Notes: generated by a model not told the origin, from the letters alone. A stretch of DNA of 18,626 bases from an uncultured Sphingomonas sp. (GCA_946886845.1 CAMPJH010000010.1:1-18626), one strand, 5' to 3'; positions 6,861-14,843 are shown, numbered from the stretch's first letter. Numbers and translations are program-made.

Positions 6861-6891
6861 TCTTTCGGGAGCGCAGCGCGACTAGCTTGCA

Positions 6892-6904
6892 TGATACAAT
6901 ATCA
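6892..6904 (-). promoter_or_regulatory. Candidate metal-regulator operator (Zur-like palindrome)
   Basis: TGATA-CAA-TATCA is a perfect 5-bp dyad with a 3-base spacer, AT-rich in GC-rich surroundings. It lies 32 bp upstream of the receptor start, in the 141-bp divergent gap shared with pdxH. Zur and Fur sites are AT-rich dyads in such places, but this does not exactly match a consensus I know, so the regulator is uncertain. No other feature was seen in this gap. Confidence 0.4.
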
Positions 6905-7001
6905 CAAGCCCTGCCGCTGCTGCTTCGACGAACGGAGCGGCGGCTTCGCTGAATTGAGGCCGGGGTTGCCGCCTGCGGCCGGCGGCGGATAAGTCGCATC
7001 C

Positions 7002-7580
7002 ATGGCCGCAGATCCCTTCGCTTTGTTCGATACGTGGTTCGCGGAGGCTCGGGCGAGCGAGCCCAACGACCCGGAGGCGATGGCGCTGGCGACCTCGACT
7101 CCTGACGGCCGGCCGTCGGCGCGGATGGTGCTTCTGAAGGGTCACGGGCCGGACGGATTTCGGTTCTACACCAATTACCAAAGCCGCAAGGGCGAGGAGA
7201 TCGCCGCCAATCCCAGCGTCGCGCTCCTGTTCCACTGGAAATCGCTTCGCCGGCAGGTGCGGATCGAGGGCGTTGCCAGTGCCTGCGAGCTGGCCGAGGC
7301 CGACGCCTATTTCGCCAGCCGATCGCGCGAATCGCAGCTCGGCGCCTGGGCCTCCGACCAGTCGCGGCCGCTGACCGACCGGGCGGAGTTCGAAGCGCGC
7401 TACGAAGAGCTGGAACGCCGGTTCGAAGGTAGGCCGGTGCCGCGCCCGCCGCACTGGTCAGGCTATGTCGTTGTCCCGGAGCGGATCGAGTTCTGGAGCG
7501 ATCGCCCACACCGGCTGCACGAGCGGCGGCTGTTCACCCGCAGCGGCGAGGGATGGAGCGAAGGACTGCTCTACCCGTGA
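7002..7580 (+). CDS. pdxH: Pyridoxamine 5'-phosphate oxidase
   Basis: This 192-aa cytoplasmic FMN enzyme oxidises pyridoxamine or pyridoxine 5'-phosphate to pyridoxal 5'-phosphate, the last step of vitamin B6 synthesis and salvage. Family motifs run in order: [20 protein letters not shown] (FMN binding), [44 protein letters not shown], and the C-terminal signature [20 protein letters not shown] with RLHERRLF and the LLYP end. The length is slightly below E. coli PdxH (218 aa) because the N-terminus is shorter. The start is the ATG at 7002; no strong ribosome binding site is visible. It leads a five-gene plus-strand run, and its stop overlaps the next gene's GTG as GTGA. Confidence 0.97.
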   Translation: MAADPFALFDTWFAEARASEPNDPEAMALATSTPDGRPSARMVLLKGHGPDGFRFYTNYQSRKGEEIAANPSVALLFHWKSLRRQVRIEGVASACELAEADAYFASRSRESQLGAWASDQSRPLTDRAEFEARYEELERRFEGRPVPRPPHWSGYVVVPERIEFWSDRPHRLHERRLFTRSGEGWSEGLLYP

Positions 7581-8515
7581 GCGGCAGCCACCTTCACGGG
7601 GCCGAGCGATCGAGCCTGACCTCGCGCGCGGCGCTGGCGAGCATCGCCCTGGCGCTGCTCCTGATCGGTCTCAAAGCCTGGGCGGCGGTCGAAACGTCGT
7701 CGATGGCGATGCTCGGTTCGCTCGCCGACAGCGGCCTCGATCTGATCGCCAGCCTGGTGGTGCTGCTTGGGGTGCGGGTTGCGGCGCAACCGGCCGACCG
7801 CGAGCACCGCTTCGGCCACGGCAAAGCCGAGGCGTTGGCTTCGCTGGTGCAGGTGATCCTGATCTCGATCTCCGCCATCTTCATCGCCTTTCGAGCGATC
7901 GAGCGGCTGATCGGTGGAGCGCAAACAACGCATGCGGAGCTTGGGATCGGCGTTTCCTTTGTCGCCATCGTCTTCACGCTCGCGCTCATCGCCTACCAGC
8001 GTTATGTCGTCCGCCGGACGGGCTCGGTCGCGATCGCCACCGACCGGCTGCATTATGCGTCCGACCTGATGCTCAACGGTTCGGTGATCGCCGCGCTGGT
8101 GCTCGACCAATATGTCGGGATTGTCGGCGCCGATGCCGTGTTCGGAATCCTGATCGCTCTGTGGCTGGCGCGAAGCGCGTGGCAGTCTTCCTCGCAGGTG
8201 CTCGATCAGCTGATGGACCGCGAATGGCCGGACGAGCTTCGCCAACAATTCCTCGCAGCGACCAAGGATTATCCTGAGCTTGCCGGCCTGCACGACCTGC
8301 GCACCCGGACCAGCGGCACCCACCATTTCGCGCAGTTCCACGTCTGGGTGCCGGCCGACTGGACGGTGCGGGAGGCGCACGATCGCCTCGACCGCGCCGA
8401 GGAGGAGCTTCAGAAGCGGTTCCCGGGCACCGAAATCCTCATCCACGTCGATCCCGAAGGGCAGGTCGACCGCGAAACCCTGCTGCCCTCCGACATCACA
8501 GAAAGAGCGACATGA
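7577..8515 (+). CDS. fieF: Cation diffusion facilitator metal exporter (FieF/YiiP type)
   Basis: This 312-aa inner-membrane antiporter exports divalent metal (Zn, Fe, Cd or similar) using protons. All three metal sites of YiiP are recognisable: site A as Asp51/Asp55 in ADSGLD and His159/Asp163 in RLHYASD; site B as Asp74, His77 and His81 in [12 protein letters not shown]; and C-terminal domain ligands in LHDLRTR, FHVWV and LIHVDPEG. Six membrane spans precede a cytoplasmic domain of about 90 residues. The GTG at 7577 overlaps the pdxH stop as GTGA, with AAGGA about 10 bases upstream; an in-frame ATG at 7553 would add eight residues inside pdxH. Its place beside a divergent His-rich receptor suggests a local metal theme. 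The metal itself cannot be read from the sequence. Confidence 0.94.
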   Translation: MSGSHLHGAERSSLTSRAALASIALALLLIGLKAWAAVETSSMAMLGSLADSGLDLIASLVVLLGVRVAAQPADREHRFGHGKAEALASLVQVILISISAIFIAFRAIERLIGGAQTTHAELGIGVSFVAIVFTLALIAYQRYVVRRTGSVAIATDRLHYASDLMLNGSVIAALVLDQYVGIVGADAVFGILIALWLARSAWQSSSQVLDQLMDREWPDELRQQFLAATKDYPELAGLHDLRTRTSGTHHFAQFHVWVPADWTVREAHDRLDRAEEELQKRFPGTEILIHVDPEGQVDRETLLPSDITERAT

Positions 8516-9291
8516 CGACGCTGCCCTTCTTTCAGGTCGATGCCTTTGCCGAACGGCCGCTGACCGGAAATCCGGCGGCGGTGATCCCGCTCGACCAGTG
8601 GCTCGACGACGCGCTGATGCAGGCGATCGCCGCCGAGAACAATCTCAGCGAAACCGCGTTCACCGTGCCTAGCGATAAGGACGACGTCGATTTCAACCTG
8701 CGCTGGTTCACGCCGACCATCGAGGTTCCGCTGTGCGGCCACGCGACGATCGCCGCCGGCCATGTGTTGATCACCGGCGATGCCGTCCGCTTCTCGACCC
8801 GGTCGGGCGTGCTGACGGTCAGCCGCGATGGCGATCTGCTACGGCTCGACCTGCCCGCATCGGGCGTCGAGCGAGGCGACCTGCCGGGACTTGGCGAGGC
8901 GTTGGGCGTCACCGGCGAAACGTTTGTCGGCGAAGGTGCGGAAAGCGCCGCCATCGTTCTGCTTGAAAATGAGCGTTCGGTCCGTGCCGTCCGACCGGAC
9001 TTCGCCGCTCTGAGGAACTTGCCCGACCTGGTGATCGTCACCGCACCGGGCGACGAGCATTCGGTCGCCAGCCGAGTGTTCGCGGTGCCGTGCGGAATCG
9101 ACGAGGACCCGGTGACCGGGGCAGCCCACGCGGCGCTGGTGCCGTTCTGGGCGAAGCGGCTCGGGCGGCGCGAGTTCACCGCTTACCAGGCGAGCGAGCG
9201 GGGCGGCGTGCTGCACTGCCGCGAAGCGGGCGAGCGGGTCATCCTCAGTGGTCATTGCGTGACCGTTATCGAAGGCTATTTCCAGCTTTGA
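8512..9291 (+). CDS. PhzF family isomerase/epimerase
   Basis: This 259-aa cytoplasmic protein has the double diaminopimelate-epimerase-like fold of the PhzF family. Opening QVDAFAERPLTGNPAAV, the catalytic Glu47 in NNLSETAF, WFTPTIEVPLCGHATIAAGH, and the second half motif GIDEDPVTGAAHAALVPFW (Asp199 starting DPVTG) are all present. PhzF itself isomerises dihydro-hydroxyanthranilate in phenazine synthesis, but no other phenazine gene is here, so this is a general family member with unknown substrate. The ATG overlaps the CDF stop as ATGA. The following gene is an amino acid permease overlapping by four bases, which hints at a small amino-acid-like or amino-acid-derived substrate; that link is inferred. 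Confidence 0.92.
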   Translation: MTTLPFFQVDAFAERPLTGNPAAVIPLDQWLDDALMQAIAAENNLSETAFTVPSDKDDVDFNLRWFTPTIEVPLCGHATIAAGHVLITGDAVRFSTRSGVLTVSRDGDLLRLDLPASGVERGDLPGLGEALGVTGETFVGEGAESAAIVLLENERSVRAVRPDFAALRNLPDLVIVTAPGDEHSVASRVFAVPCGIDEDPVTGAAHAALVPFWAKRLGRREFTAYQASERGGVLHCREAGERVILSGHCVTVIEGYFQL

Positions 9292-10559
9292 GCGAGAGGC
9301 ACCCGCCCCGGCTCAAACGAAAGATCGGCCAGGTCGGCGCCATCCTGCTGGCGTTCAACGGCGCTGTCGGCGCCGGCATTTTCGCGCTTCCGGGTACGCT
9401 GGCCGCCGATTTCGGCGCCTTCTCGCCGTGGCTGTTCCCGCTGGTCGGGCTTGGCTCGTTGGTGATCGTCTGGCCGTTCGCGCGAAGCGTCGCCGCCTTC
9501 CCCGACAGCGGCGGCCCGGCCACCTACGGCCGGGTGTTCGGACGCCTCCCCGGCTTTGAGCTCGGCTGGATCTATTACATTTCCCGGGCGGCCGCGTTCG
9601 CCGCCAATGCCAATGTGCTGACCGCCTACACCGCCCGCTGGTGGGCGGGCGCGGACGAGGGGCCGTTGCGTGCCGCGCTGCTGATCGGAGTCACCGGCTT
9701 GTTCGCGACGGCGAATATCGTCGGCGTCAAGCGATCGCTGCGGTTGCTCGGCGGACTGACGATCCTCAAGGCGCTGCCGTTGCTGCTGCTTGCCGTCGCC
9801 GTAATCGTTCAGACCTTTCCACCGCCGAATCCGGGCCCTCCGCCGCCGCTGACCGTGCTCGAAGCGGGCATTCTCGTCACCTTTTATGCTTTCATCGGCT
9901 TCGAAAACGTCACGGTTCCGGCGGGCGAGACCCGCCGCCCGCAGCGAACCCTTCCGCGAGCCATCTTTGCGACGCTCGCGACGATGACCCTGCTCTACTT
10001 CCTCGTCCAGATAGCTTTCGTCAGCGCCTTGCCGGCGGGCGCCGACGAAGGCTCCCCGCTTATCGACCTGGGAGCATGGATCGCCGGCCCGGCCGGAGTC
10101 CTGGTGATCACGCTCACCGCGATCGCGTCCCTGGCCGGCAATTTGCACAGCAACCTCGCTTCGACTCCGCGGCTGACCTACGCGATGGCCACTCGCCGCG
10201 ATCTGCCGGCATGGTTCGGCCGGATTCATTCGCGGTTCGAGACGCCGGCCAATTCGATCGCGTTCATGGCGGTCCTTGCCGCCGGCCTGGCGCTGAGCGG
10301 AAGCTTCGTCGCGCTCGCCGCGGTCAGCGTGCTGTCGCGCTTGTTCGTCTATGCGGTAACCATCGCCGCCCTTCCCAAGGCGCCGGAGCCGCCGCGGCTG
10401 AGCGCAATCGCCTGGATCAGCGGCGCTGCCGGAGTCGCCGTCTGCGCCTGGGCGGCAACGCAGGCCAGCGCCGAGGCCTGGACCACGCTTGGAGCGCTCG
10501 CCGCCGGCGGGGCAGTGCTTTATGCCTTGGCCTCAATCGCGCGAAGGCGGGCCGCATGA
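9288..10559 (+). CDS. APC-family amino acid permease
   Basis: This 423-aa inner-membrane transporter has about 12 hydrophobic spans. It belongs to the amino acid/polyamine/organocation superfamily: TM1 carries FNGAVGAGIFALPG with the broken-helix GxGIF motif, followed by a GGPATYGRVFGRLPGFELGW segment, and the TM6 region has FYAFIGFENVTVPAGE. The fold is normally an amino acid symporter or exchanger; the substrate is not readable. The best start is the TTG at 9288, which overlaps the PhzF stop as TTGA and keeps the 4-base pattern of this operon; it gives MSERHPPRLKRKIGQ before TM1. GAAGG lies about 11 bases upstream. The frame stays open further upstream into PhzF, but that part is a shadow. 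Confidence 0.9.
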   Translation: MSERHPPRLKRKIGQVGAILLAFNGAVGAGIFALPGTLAADFGAFSPWLFPLVGLGSLVIVWPFARSVAAFPDSGGPATYGRVFGRLPGFELGWIYYISRAAAFAANANVLTAYTARWWAGADEGPLRAALLIGVTGLFATANIVGVKRSLRLLGGLTILKALPLLLLAVAVIVQTFPPPNPGPPPPLTVLEAGILVTFYAFIGFENVTVPAGETRRPQRTLPRAIFATLATMTLLYFLVQIAFVSALPAGADEGSPLIDLGAWIAGPAGVLVITLTAIASLAGNLHSNLASTPRLTYAMATRRDLPAWFGRIHSRFETPANSIAFMAVLAAGLALSGSFVALAAVSVLSRLFVYAVTIAALPKAPEPPRLSAIAWISGAAGVAVCAWAATQASAEAWTTLGALAAGGAVLYALASIARRRAA

Positions 10560-11026
10560 GAGCAATGGTTGTCGCAGCTTGTTTCCTGGCCAGCGCGCCG
10601 GCCGTCGCCGCGACACCCGAGGCAGAAAGCGCGGCGATCCTCGAGACGATCTTGCGGATGGAGGCGGCGTGGAACCGCGGCGATTTCCCCGGCTACATGG
10701 CCGGCTTCAAGAACCCCGAGGTGGTGTTCGTTTCCGGCGGCAAGTTCCAGGACGGCTGGCAAGGCACGCTCGACCATTACATCCGCGATTACGGCGGATC
10801 TCCGGAGCGGCGAGGTCAGCTGCGCTTCTCCGAAATGAAGGTCGATATCCTCGCTCCGGATGCTGCGATGCTGATCGGCCGCTATCGGCTGGTCCGCGGC
10901 AGCCGGGTCACCGAGGGCGTCAATACCCGCCTGTTTCGCAAGTTCGACGGCCGCTGGCTGATCACGATGAACCACGTCTCGGCCTATGACGTGACGGCTA
11001 GTTCGACCGCTCCAGAAGCTCGCTAA
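10556..11026 (+). CDS. Exported DUF4440/SnoaL-like (NTF2-fold) protein
   Basis: This 156-aa protein starts with a signal peptide (MRAMVVAACFLASAPAVA, cleavage near residue 18), so it is probably periplasmic. The mature part fits the NTF2-like fold of the DUF4440/SnoaL family: helix ILETILRMEAAWNRGDFPGYM, GGKFQDGWQGTLDHYIRDYG, strands around AMLIGRYRLVRGSRVTEGV, and LFRKFDGRWLITMNHVSAYD at the end. The function is unknown; such domains bind small ligands or catalyse simple reactions. The ATG overlaps the permease stop as ATGA, making it the last gene of the five-gene run. Its final 29 bp overlap the end of the convergent MetX-like gene, which leaves no room for an ordinary terminator. Confidence 0.85.
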   Translation: MRAMVVAACFLASAPAVAATPEAESAAILETILRMEAAWNRGDFPGYMAGFKNPEVVFVSGGKFQDGWQGTLDHYIRDYGGSPERRGQLRFSEMKVDILAPDAAMLIGRYRLVRGSRVTEGVNTRLFRKFDGRWLITMNHVSAYDVTASSTAPEAR

Positions 11027-12089
11027 GATCGGCCTTCCAGAAGGCGGCCCAGGTGTGCGTTCCGTGCCCGCGGGTCGATTGCGATTCCTGGATCAGCCGG
11101 AAGCGGGCGGCCTTCATTCGCTTCATGGCGGCTTCGGGCACGGCGAGATTGCGCGGGTTGATGAAATCGTCGGCCGAATTGACCCACATCACCGGCGCTT
11201 CGATTGCCTCCAACTTCGGCCAGGGGTTGTAGTTCCGCGACGATTCGAACTGGTAGATCATGTCGTTCGCATCGAGCCTCGGCAGTGCGCTGGCGACACT
11301 TTCCCGGACGAAAGTCGCCGCCTTATCGCGGGTCGGATATTGCTCCTGGAGATGGAGCGGAGCTCCGCCCACCACGAGCAGAAGCGACTGCGCGGTCCGA
11401 AGGCCCTGCGCCGGCTGCGCGCCGTACTTGCCATGATTCCACGCCGGGTCGGCCTTGATCCCGTCGATCAGCAACTGCCGCCACATCCGGTTGAGGCCGG
11501 CGATCTCGATCGGCTGGCAGGCGAGCGGCATCAGCGCCTTCGCGAAGCCGGGATGGGTCTCACCCCAGACGAACGCGTGCATGCAGCCCATCGAGGTACC
11601 GAGGATCAGGCGCAGCTGGTTCACGCCAAGCCCTTCGACAAGCAGGCGGCGCTGGGCCTCGACCATGTCGTCATAATCATATTTCGGGAACGCCATCCGC
11701 ATTCCGTCCGACGGCTTCGACGACTGGCCATGGCCGATATTGTCGGGAAGTATGATCCAGTAGCGAGTGATGTCGAGCGGCTGGCCGGGGCCGAACAGCT
11801 CGTCGGCGAATTGCGGCCTCAGGAACTGCGCGCCGGAGCCGCCGGTGCCGTGAAGCAGCATCACCGCATTGTCGATCTCGCCCGCCGAATTGCGGCTTGG
11901 CCTGCCCAAAGTGCGATAGTGGATCCTGAGCCGGGGATGCGCCTCGCCGGAGCGGAAGCGGAAGTCCTTCAGCACGACCTCGCCTTCGCGGACCGGCCAG
12001 GTCTTCGCCTCGGCGGAGACGGCGGCGGGCGCCTGCGCCGGAGCGGGCAGGGGCTGCGCGAGCAATGCGGCGAGGAACAGCAGCATCAT
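10998..12089 (-). CDS. Exported MetX-like alpha/beta hydrolase
   Basis: This 363-aa protein of the homoserine O-acetyltransferase-like alpha/beta hydrolase group starts with a signal peptide ([20 protein letters not shown]), unlike biosynthetic MetX, and is probably periplasmic. Visible motifs are NAVMLLHGTGGSG (oxyanion region, about 75-86), DNIGHGQSS, the nucleophile elbow GTSMGCMHAF (Ser166), WVNSADDFINPRN with the acid near Asp307/308, and RGHGTHTWAAFW with the catalytic His at 342 or 345. It is more likely an esterase or acyl hydrolase than a methionine enzyme; the substrate is unknown. Its ATG overlaps the Nudix stop as ATGA, making it the third gene of the mnmA operon. Its last 29 bp overlap the convergent DUF4440 gene. 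Confidence 0.9.
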   Translation of the reverse strand: MMLLFLAALLAQPLPAPAQAPAAVSAEAKTWPVREGEVVLKDFRFRSGEAHPRLRIHYRTLGRPSRNSAGEIDNAVMLLHGTGGSGAQFLRPQFADELFGPGQPLDITRYWIILPDNIGHGQSSKPSDGMRMAFPKYDYDDMVEAQRRLLVEGLGVNQLRLILGTSMGCMHAFVWGETHPGFAKALMPLACQPIEIAGLNRMWRQLLIDGIKADPAWNHGKYGAQPAQGLRTAQSLLLVVGGAPLHLQEQYPTRDKAATFVRESVASALPRLDANDMIYQFESSRNYNPWPKLEAIEAPVMWVNSADDFINPRNLAVPEAAMKRMKAARFRLIQESQSTRGHGTHTWAAFWKADLSELLERSN

Positions 12090-12556
12090 CGTGACTCTTG
12101 GAGGTAGCGTTCGAGCGCGTCGAGGATCGGCAGCTGGCTTGGAAGCATCATTCGGCGGGCCTCGTCAAACGTCATCCATGCGGCGCGGTCGGCTTCGGGA
12201 AAGTGCTCGAGCTTACCGCTCTTCGGCGGCCATTCCATTTCAAAGTGCATGCTGGCCAGCCGGTCGGGATCGAAATCGCCCTCGGCGGCGAAAGCCTCGA
12301 CGATCTTTCCGCCCGACTGTCTGATCCGGCCAAGGGGAAAGTAAGGGCCTTCGATCGGACTTCCGGTCTCTTCCTCGAACTCGCGAATGGCGGCGTCGGC
12401 CGGGCTTTCGCCGTCGCCGACCCCGCCTTTGGGGATCATCCACGCGCCGGCGTCCTTGTTCTTCCAGAACGGGCCGCCGGGATGGATGAGCAGGACTTCG
12501 GCTTCGCCGCTGCGCCGCCGGAACAGGAGGATCCCCGCGCTAAGCGGCGGCGGCAC
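12086..12556 (-). CDS. Nudix hydrolase
   Basis: This 156-aa cytoplasmic pyrophosphohydrolase has a Nudix box at residues 44-66 that fits Gx5Ex7REUxEExGU, with Gly44, Glu50, Arg58-Glu59 and the metal-binding Glu62-Glu63; the last position is Ser instead of a hydrophobic residue. The core motif AWMIPKGG precedes it, as in small Ap4A- or nucleotide-diphosphate-type Nudix enzymes; the exact substrate is unknown. I chose the GTG at 12556 ([15 protein letters not shown]), which overlaps the last 17 bp of mnmA and places the fold's first strand at the normal distance. The frame extends further upstream within mnmA, but that part is Arg/Ser-rich shadow. No clear ribosome binding site is seen. Confidence 0.9.
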   Translation of the reverse strand: MPPPLSAGILLFRRRSGEAEVLLIHPGGPFWKNKDAGAWMIPKGGVGDGESPADAAIREFEEETGSPIEGPYFPLGRIRQSGGKIVEAFAAEGDFDPDRLASMHFEMEWPPKSGKLEHFPEADRAAWMTFDEARRMMLPSQLPILDALERYLQESR

Positions 12557-13658
12557 AGGCGAGGCGCCGGTCGGCGGCGAGCGTTTCCGCGATCCAGCCG
12601 CCGCCGAGCATCCGCGAACCGTCGTAGAAAACCGCCGCCTGGCCCGGAGCGACGCCATATTCGGGCCGCTCGAACGTTACCCAGCCATCATCCTCGATCT
12701 GCGCGGGAACCGCGGGGGCGAGCGAGCGGACCTTGACGCCGACCTCGCCCTGCGCCTCGCCGATCCAGTTCAGCTCCTCGACCCGCATCCGTTCGACGGC
12801 CAGAGCGCTTCGCGGGCCAACGACCAGCCGGCGAGAATCGGGCTCGATCCGCACGACGTAGAGCGGCTCGGGGCTTCCGCCGATGTCGATGCCGCGCCGC
12901 TGGCCGACGGTGAAATGCACGACTCCGCGGTGCTTGCCGAGGACGCGGCCGTCGAGGTCGACGATCTCGCCGGCGGCCTCGGTTCCGGGCCGCAGCCGCT
13001 TGACCAGCGACGCATAGTCGCCGTCGGGAACGAAGCAGATATCCTGGCTGTCCGGCTTGGACGCGACCGCGAGGCCGGTTTCGGCGGCCATCCGGCGCAC
13101 TTCGCTCTTCGGCAGGTCGCCGAGCGGAAAGCGCAGGAACTCGAGCTGATCGGCGGTGGTGCCGTAGAGAAAATAGCTCTGGTCGCGTGTCACATCGGCG
13201 CCGCGGTGAAGCTCCGCCCGCCCGTTATTGATGATCCGGCGAACATAATGGCCGGTCGCGAGGCAATCGGCGCCAAGCTCGCGGGCGAAGGCGATCAGGT
13301 CGGTGAACTTCACGCCCTGGTTGCACAAGGCGCACGGAATCGGCGTCCGGCCCTGGGCATATTCGTCGACGAACCGGTCGATGACACCGGTCCGGAAGCG
13401 GCTTTCGTAGTCGAGGACATAATGGGCGATCCCGAGCCGATCGGCGACCCGGCTCGCATCGTAGATGTCCTGCCCAGCGCAGCACGAGCCGGTGCGTCGG
13501 ACCGCTTCGCCATGGTCGTAGAGCTGGAGGGTCACTCCAATGACCTCGGCGCCCGTCTTCGCCGCGAGAGCGGCCGCGACGGAGCTGTCGACGCCGCCGG
13601 ACATGGCGACGACGATCCGCGAGCCCTGAGGGCGTTCGAGGCCGAAATCCACGGTCAT
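12540..13658 (-). CDS. mnmA: tRNA-specific 2-thiouridylase
   Basis: This 372-aa cytoplasmic enzyme thiolates U34 of the Lys, Glu and Gln tRNAs using ATP and persulfide sulfur. The PP-loop SGGVDSS is at 20-26. The catalytic Cys112 lies in [10 protein letters not shown], and the partner Cys208 lies in [11 protein letters not shown]. Other family stretches are [39 protein letters not shown], and a beta-barrel C-terminus with [18 protein letters not shown]. The start is the ATG at 13658 ([10 protein letters not shown]); the frame remains open to about 13724, but that part does not look conserved and no ribosome binding site was seen for either. The gene leads a minus-strand run with Nudix and the MetX-like hydrolase. 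Confidence 0.97.
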   Translation of the reverse strand: MTVDFGLERPQGSRIVVAMSGGVDSSVAAALAAKTGAEVIGVTLQLYDHGEAVRRTGSCCAGQDIYDASRVADRLGIAHYVLDYESRFRTGVIDRFVDEYAQGRTPIPCALCNQGVKFTDLIAFARELGADCLATGHYVRRIINNGRAELHRGADVTRDQSYFLYGTTADQLEFLRFPLGDLPKSEVRRMAAETGLAVASKPDSQDICFVPDGDYASLVKRLRPGTEAAGEIVDLDGRVLGKHRGVVHFTVGQRRGIDIGGSPEPLYVVRIEPDSRRLVVGPRSALAVERMRVEELNWIGEAQGEVGVKVRSLAPAVPAQIEDDGWVTFERPEYGVAPGQAAVFYDGSRMLGGGWIAETLAADRRLACAAAA

Positions 13659-13736
13659 TATCGCAATGTGGTGGCTCTTTACCCGAAGTTCACTCCTCGC
13701 TGCTAGTCCGGTCCAAGGTGACAAGCAGGGGGCGCA

Positions 13737-13961
13737 GTGTCGCGTAACGAGGGCAAGATCGAAGGCGTGAGCGAGGCCGAGGCCGAAGTGGCCGACATTT
13801 TCGCGGCGCTTGCGAAGGAGGCGAATGGAACCGCAACTCGGCGGCAGGACGCGGTCACCCGCTACCTGTCGGCTAGCGAGGGGTGGCAGCAGGCGTCGGC
13901 AACACTCGGTGGAGCGTTTGCCGCAGAAAATGACGGGCCCAGGCCCACGAAGGACGAATGA
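13737..13961 (+). CDS. Small acidic hypothetical protein (74 aa)
   Basis: I do not recognise this protein. It is Ala/Glu-rich and largely helical, with an acidic segment [21 protein letters not shown] and a second helix with Arg-Gln-Asp and a GWQQASATL stretch; no membrane segment, signal peptide or metal motif is visible. The start is a GTG at 13737 with AGGGGG about 5 bases upstream. It is divergent from mnmA across a 78-bp gap and lies 90 bp before sciP on the same strand, so it may be transcribed with sciP. Support is the ribosome binding site, a complete frame in otherwise empty DNA and ordinary codon use. Confidence 0.6.
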   Translation: MSRNEGKIEGVSEAEAEVADIFAALAKEANGTATRRQDAVTRYLSASEGWQQASATLGGAFAAENDGPRPTKDE

Positions 13962-13969
13962 CCGGGAAA

Positions 13970-13976
13970 TTAACCA
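13970..13976 (+). promoter_or_regulatory. Possible CtrA half-site upstream of sciP
   Basis: TTAACCA resembles the CtrA half-site TTAACCAT and lies 76 bp before the sciP start. A full TTAA-N7-TTAA site is not present: the second half would read CCTT. In Caulobacter, sciP is activated by CtrA, so the position is sensible but the match is weak. Confidence 0.2.
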
Positions 13977-14051
13977 CCGGCCTTGAGAATATCTTCAACG
14001 CAGCGGCCTTAAGATAGGCACATTGGCAATTGACGAAGCAGGTTTGACGGA

Positions 14052-14351
14052 ATGCTCGAGAATCAGAAAATCCGGCCAGCCCAGGTCATCGGCCCGCTCG
14101 GCGAGCCGTTGACTCTCGACTCGCTTCCGCCGCCCAACACGCATCGCTGGGTCGTCCGCCGCAAGGCGGAGGTCGTGGCCGCGGTTTCGGGCGGGCTGCT
14201 GAGCGTCGACGAAGCCTGCAAGCGCTATTCGCTGAGCCTCGAAGAGTTCACCAGCTGGCAGCGCGCCGTCGAGCGCAGCGGGATGCCGGGCCTCCGGGTG
14301 ACCCGGATCAAGCATTATCGCGACGTCTACGAGCGCCAGCAGCGCTACTGA
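14052..14351 (+). CDS. sciP: SciP-like cell cycle transcriptional regulator (DUF1153)
   Basis: This 99-aa DNA-binding or CtrA-binding regulator belongs to the alphaproteobacterial DUF1153 family. It shares the family start VIGPLGEPLTLDSLPPP, then HRWVVRRKAEVVAAVSGGLL and the helix-turn-helix-like part VDEACKRYSLSLEEFTSWQR, ending in LRVTRIKHYRD. In Caulobacter SciP blocks CtrA-dependent activation in G1, shaping the cell cycle. The first 10 residues are not conserved. The start is ATG 14052; the ribosome binding site is weak. A 5-bp hairpin (GGGTC/GACCC, 14366-14379) follows the gene but lacks a T-run. It lies beside an unknown 74-aa gene and a stress-type membrane gene. The family assignment is strong; regulation by CtrA here is inferred. 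Confidence 0.95.
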   Translation: MLENQKIRPAQVIGPLGEPLTLDSLPPPNTHRWVVRRKAEVVAAVSGGLLSVDEACKRYSLSLEEFTSWQRAVERSGMPGLRVTRIKHYRDVYERQQRY

Positions 14352-14443
14352 TCGCTTCGTTACTTGGGTCGACCGACCCGCGAATTTCCGTGGATTACCT
14401 CCCCACGGCTTGGTCCCGAGGCTGGACAGAAGCCTACTAATCC

Positions 14444-14469
14444 GGAACAACAAGAGGGCATCGGGCGTC
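14444..14469 (+). promoter_or_regulatory. Candidate EcfG (general stress sigma) promoter of the GlsB gene
   Basis: GGAAC (14444-14448) is separated by 17 bases from CGTC (14466-14469), against the alphaproteobacterial EcfG consensus GGAAC-N16/17-CGTT, so one -10 base differs. The predicted start would be near 14476, about 50 nt before the ATG at 14529. Stress control would suit a GlsB/YeaQ-type protein. The rest of the 177-bp gap holds nothing else I can support. Confidence 0.5.
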
Positions 14470-14528
14470 TTTTCGATGCTCAGGGCCGCCGAGTATGCGT
14501 GGCGGCCGCGAACAGGAGGGAACGCCAC

Positions 14529-14786
14529 ATGATCGGAATCATCGTCTGGCTTGTCGTCGGCGGAGTCGTTGGTTGGCTCGCCAGCCTGCTAATGCGCACC
14601 GACGCCCAGCAGGGAATCATCCTCAATATCGTCGTCGGCATCGTCGGCGCGTTCATTGCCGGGCTCATCATCGGCGGCGGCAGCATCAACCAGGACATCA
14701 CGGTTGAAAGCTTCCTCTGGTCACTTCTCGGCGCGGTCGTTCTGCTCGCGATCGTCAACCTTATCCGCAGGGGCTCGGTCCGCTAG
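14529..14786 (+). CDS. GlsB/YeaQ/YmgE family membrane protein (first copy)
   Basis: This is an 85-aa inner-membrane protein with three hydrophobic segments (about residues 2-20, 28-48 and 60-80): IIVWLVVGGVVGWLASLLMR, then ILNIVVGIVGAFIAGLIIGG and LLGAVVLLAIVNLIRRG. The GWLA and G-rich spacing and the small size match the transglycosylase-associated YeaQ/YmgE group, often stress-induced; despite the name no catalytic motif is present. AGGAGGG at 14514-14520 gives a strong ribosome binding site with 8-base spacing, which decides the ATG at 14529; the frame further upstream is not supported. A candidate EcfG promoter lies before it and a terminator after it, so it is probably a single-gene unit. 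A paralogue lies at 15652-15918. Confidence 0.92.
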   Translation: MIGIIVWLVVGGVVGWLASLLMRTDAQQGIILNIVVGIVGAFIAGLIIGGGSINQDITVESFLWSLLGAVVLLAIVNLIRRGSVR

Positions 14787-14811
14787 GCGCTCTGCAAATT
14801 CCAACGAGGGA

Positions 14812-14840
14812 GGCCGCGCGGGAAATCCTGCGCGGCCTTC
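14812..14840 (+). terminator. Terminator after the first GlsB gene
   Basis: GGCCGCGC (14812-14819) and GCGCGGCC (14830-14837) form an 8-bp stem, with a further internal GG/CC pair after one mismatch. It is followed by TTCTACTT, which is only moderately T-rich. It sits 25 bp after the GlsB stop and just before the convergent SIMPL gene's stop; on the minus strand no T-run follows. Confidence 0.7.
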
Positions 14841-14843
14841 TAC

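Noticed and set aside
9090..9287. Open upstream extension of the permease frame into the PhzF gene.
   Set aside because: The added part is Arg/Gly-rich with no membrane or family pattern; the TTG at 9288 fits the TTGA overlap and the start of the family sequence.
11055..12107. A 350-codon plus-strand frame opposite the MetX-like hydrolase.
   Set aside because: The hydrolase triad is complete on the other strand; this is a shadow frame.
12387..13706. A 439-codon plus-strand frame opposite mnmA and the Nudix gene.
   Set aside because: mnmA and Nudix carry all their catalytic motifs on the minus strand; this frame has no motif or ribosome binding site.
13970..13984. A full CtrA box (TTAA-N7-TTAA) before sciP.
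   Set aside because: The second half reads CCTT; only a half-site remains, kept with low confidence.
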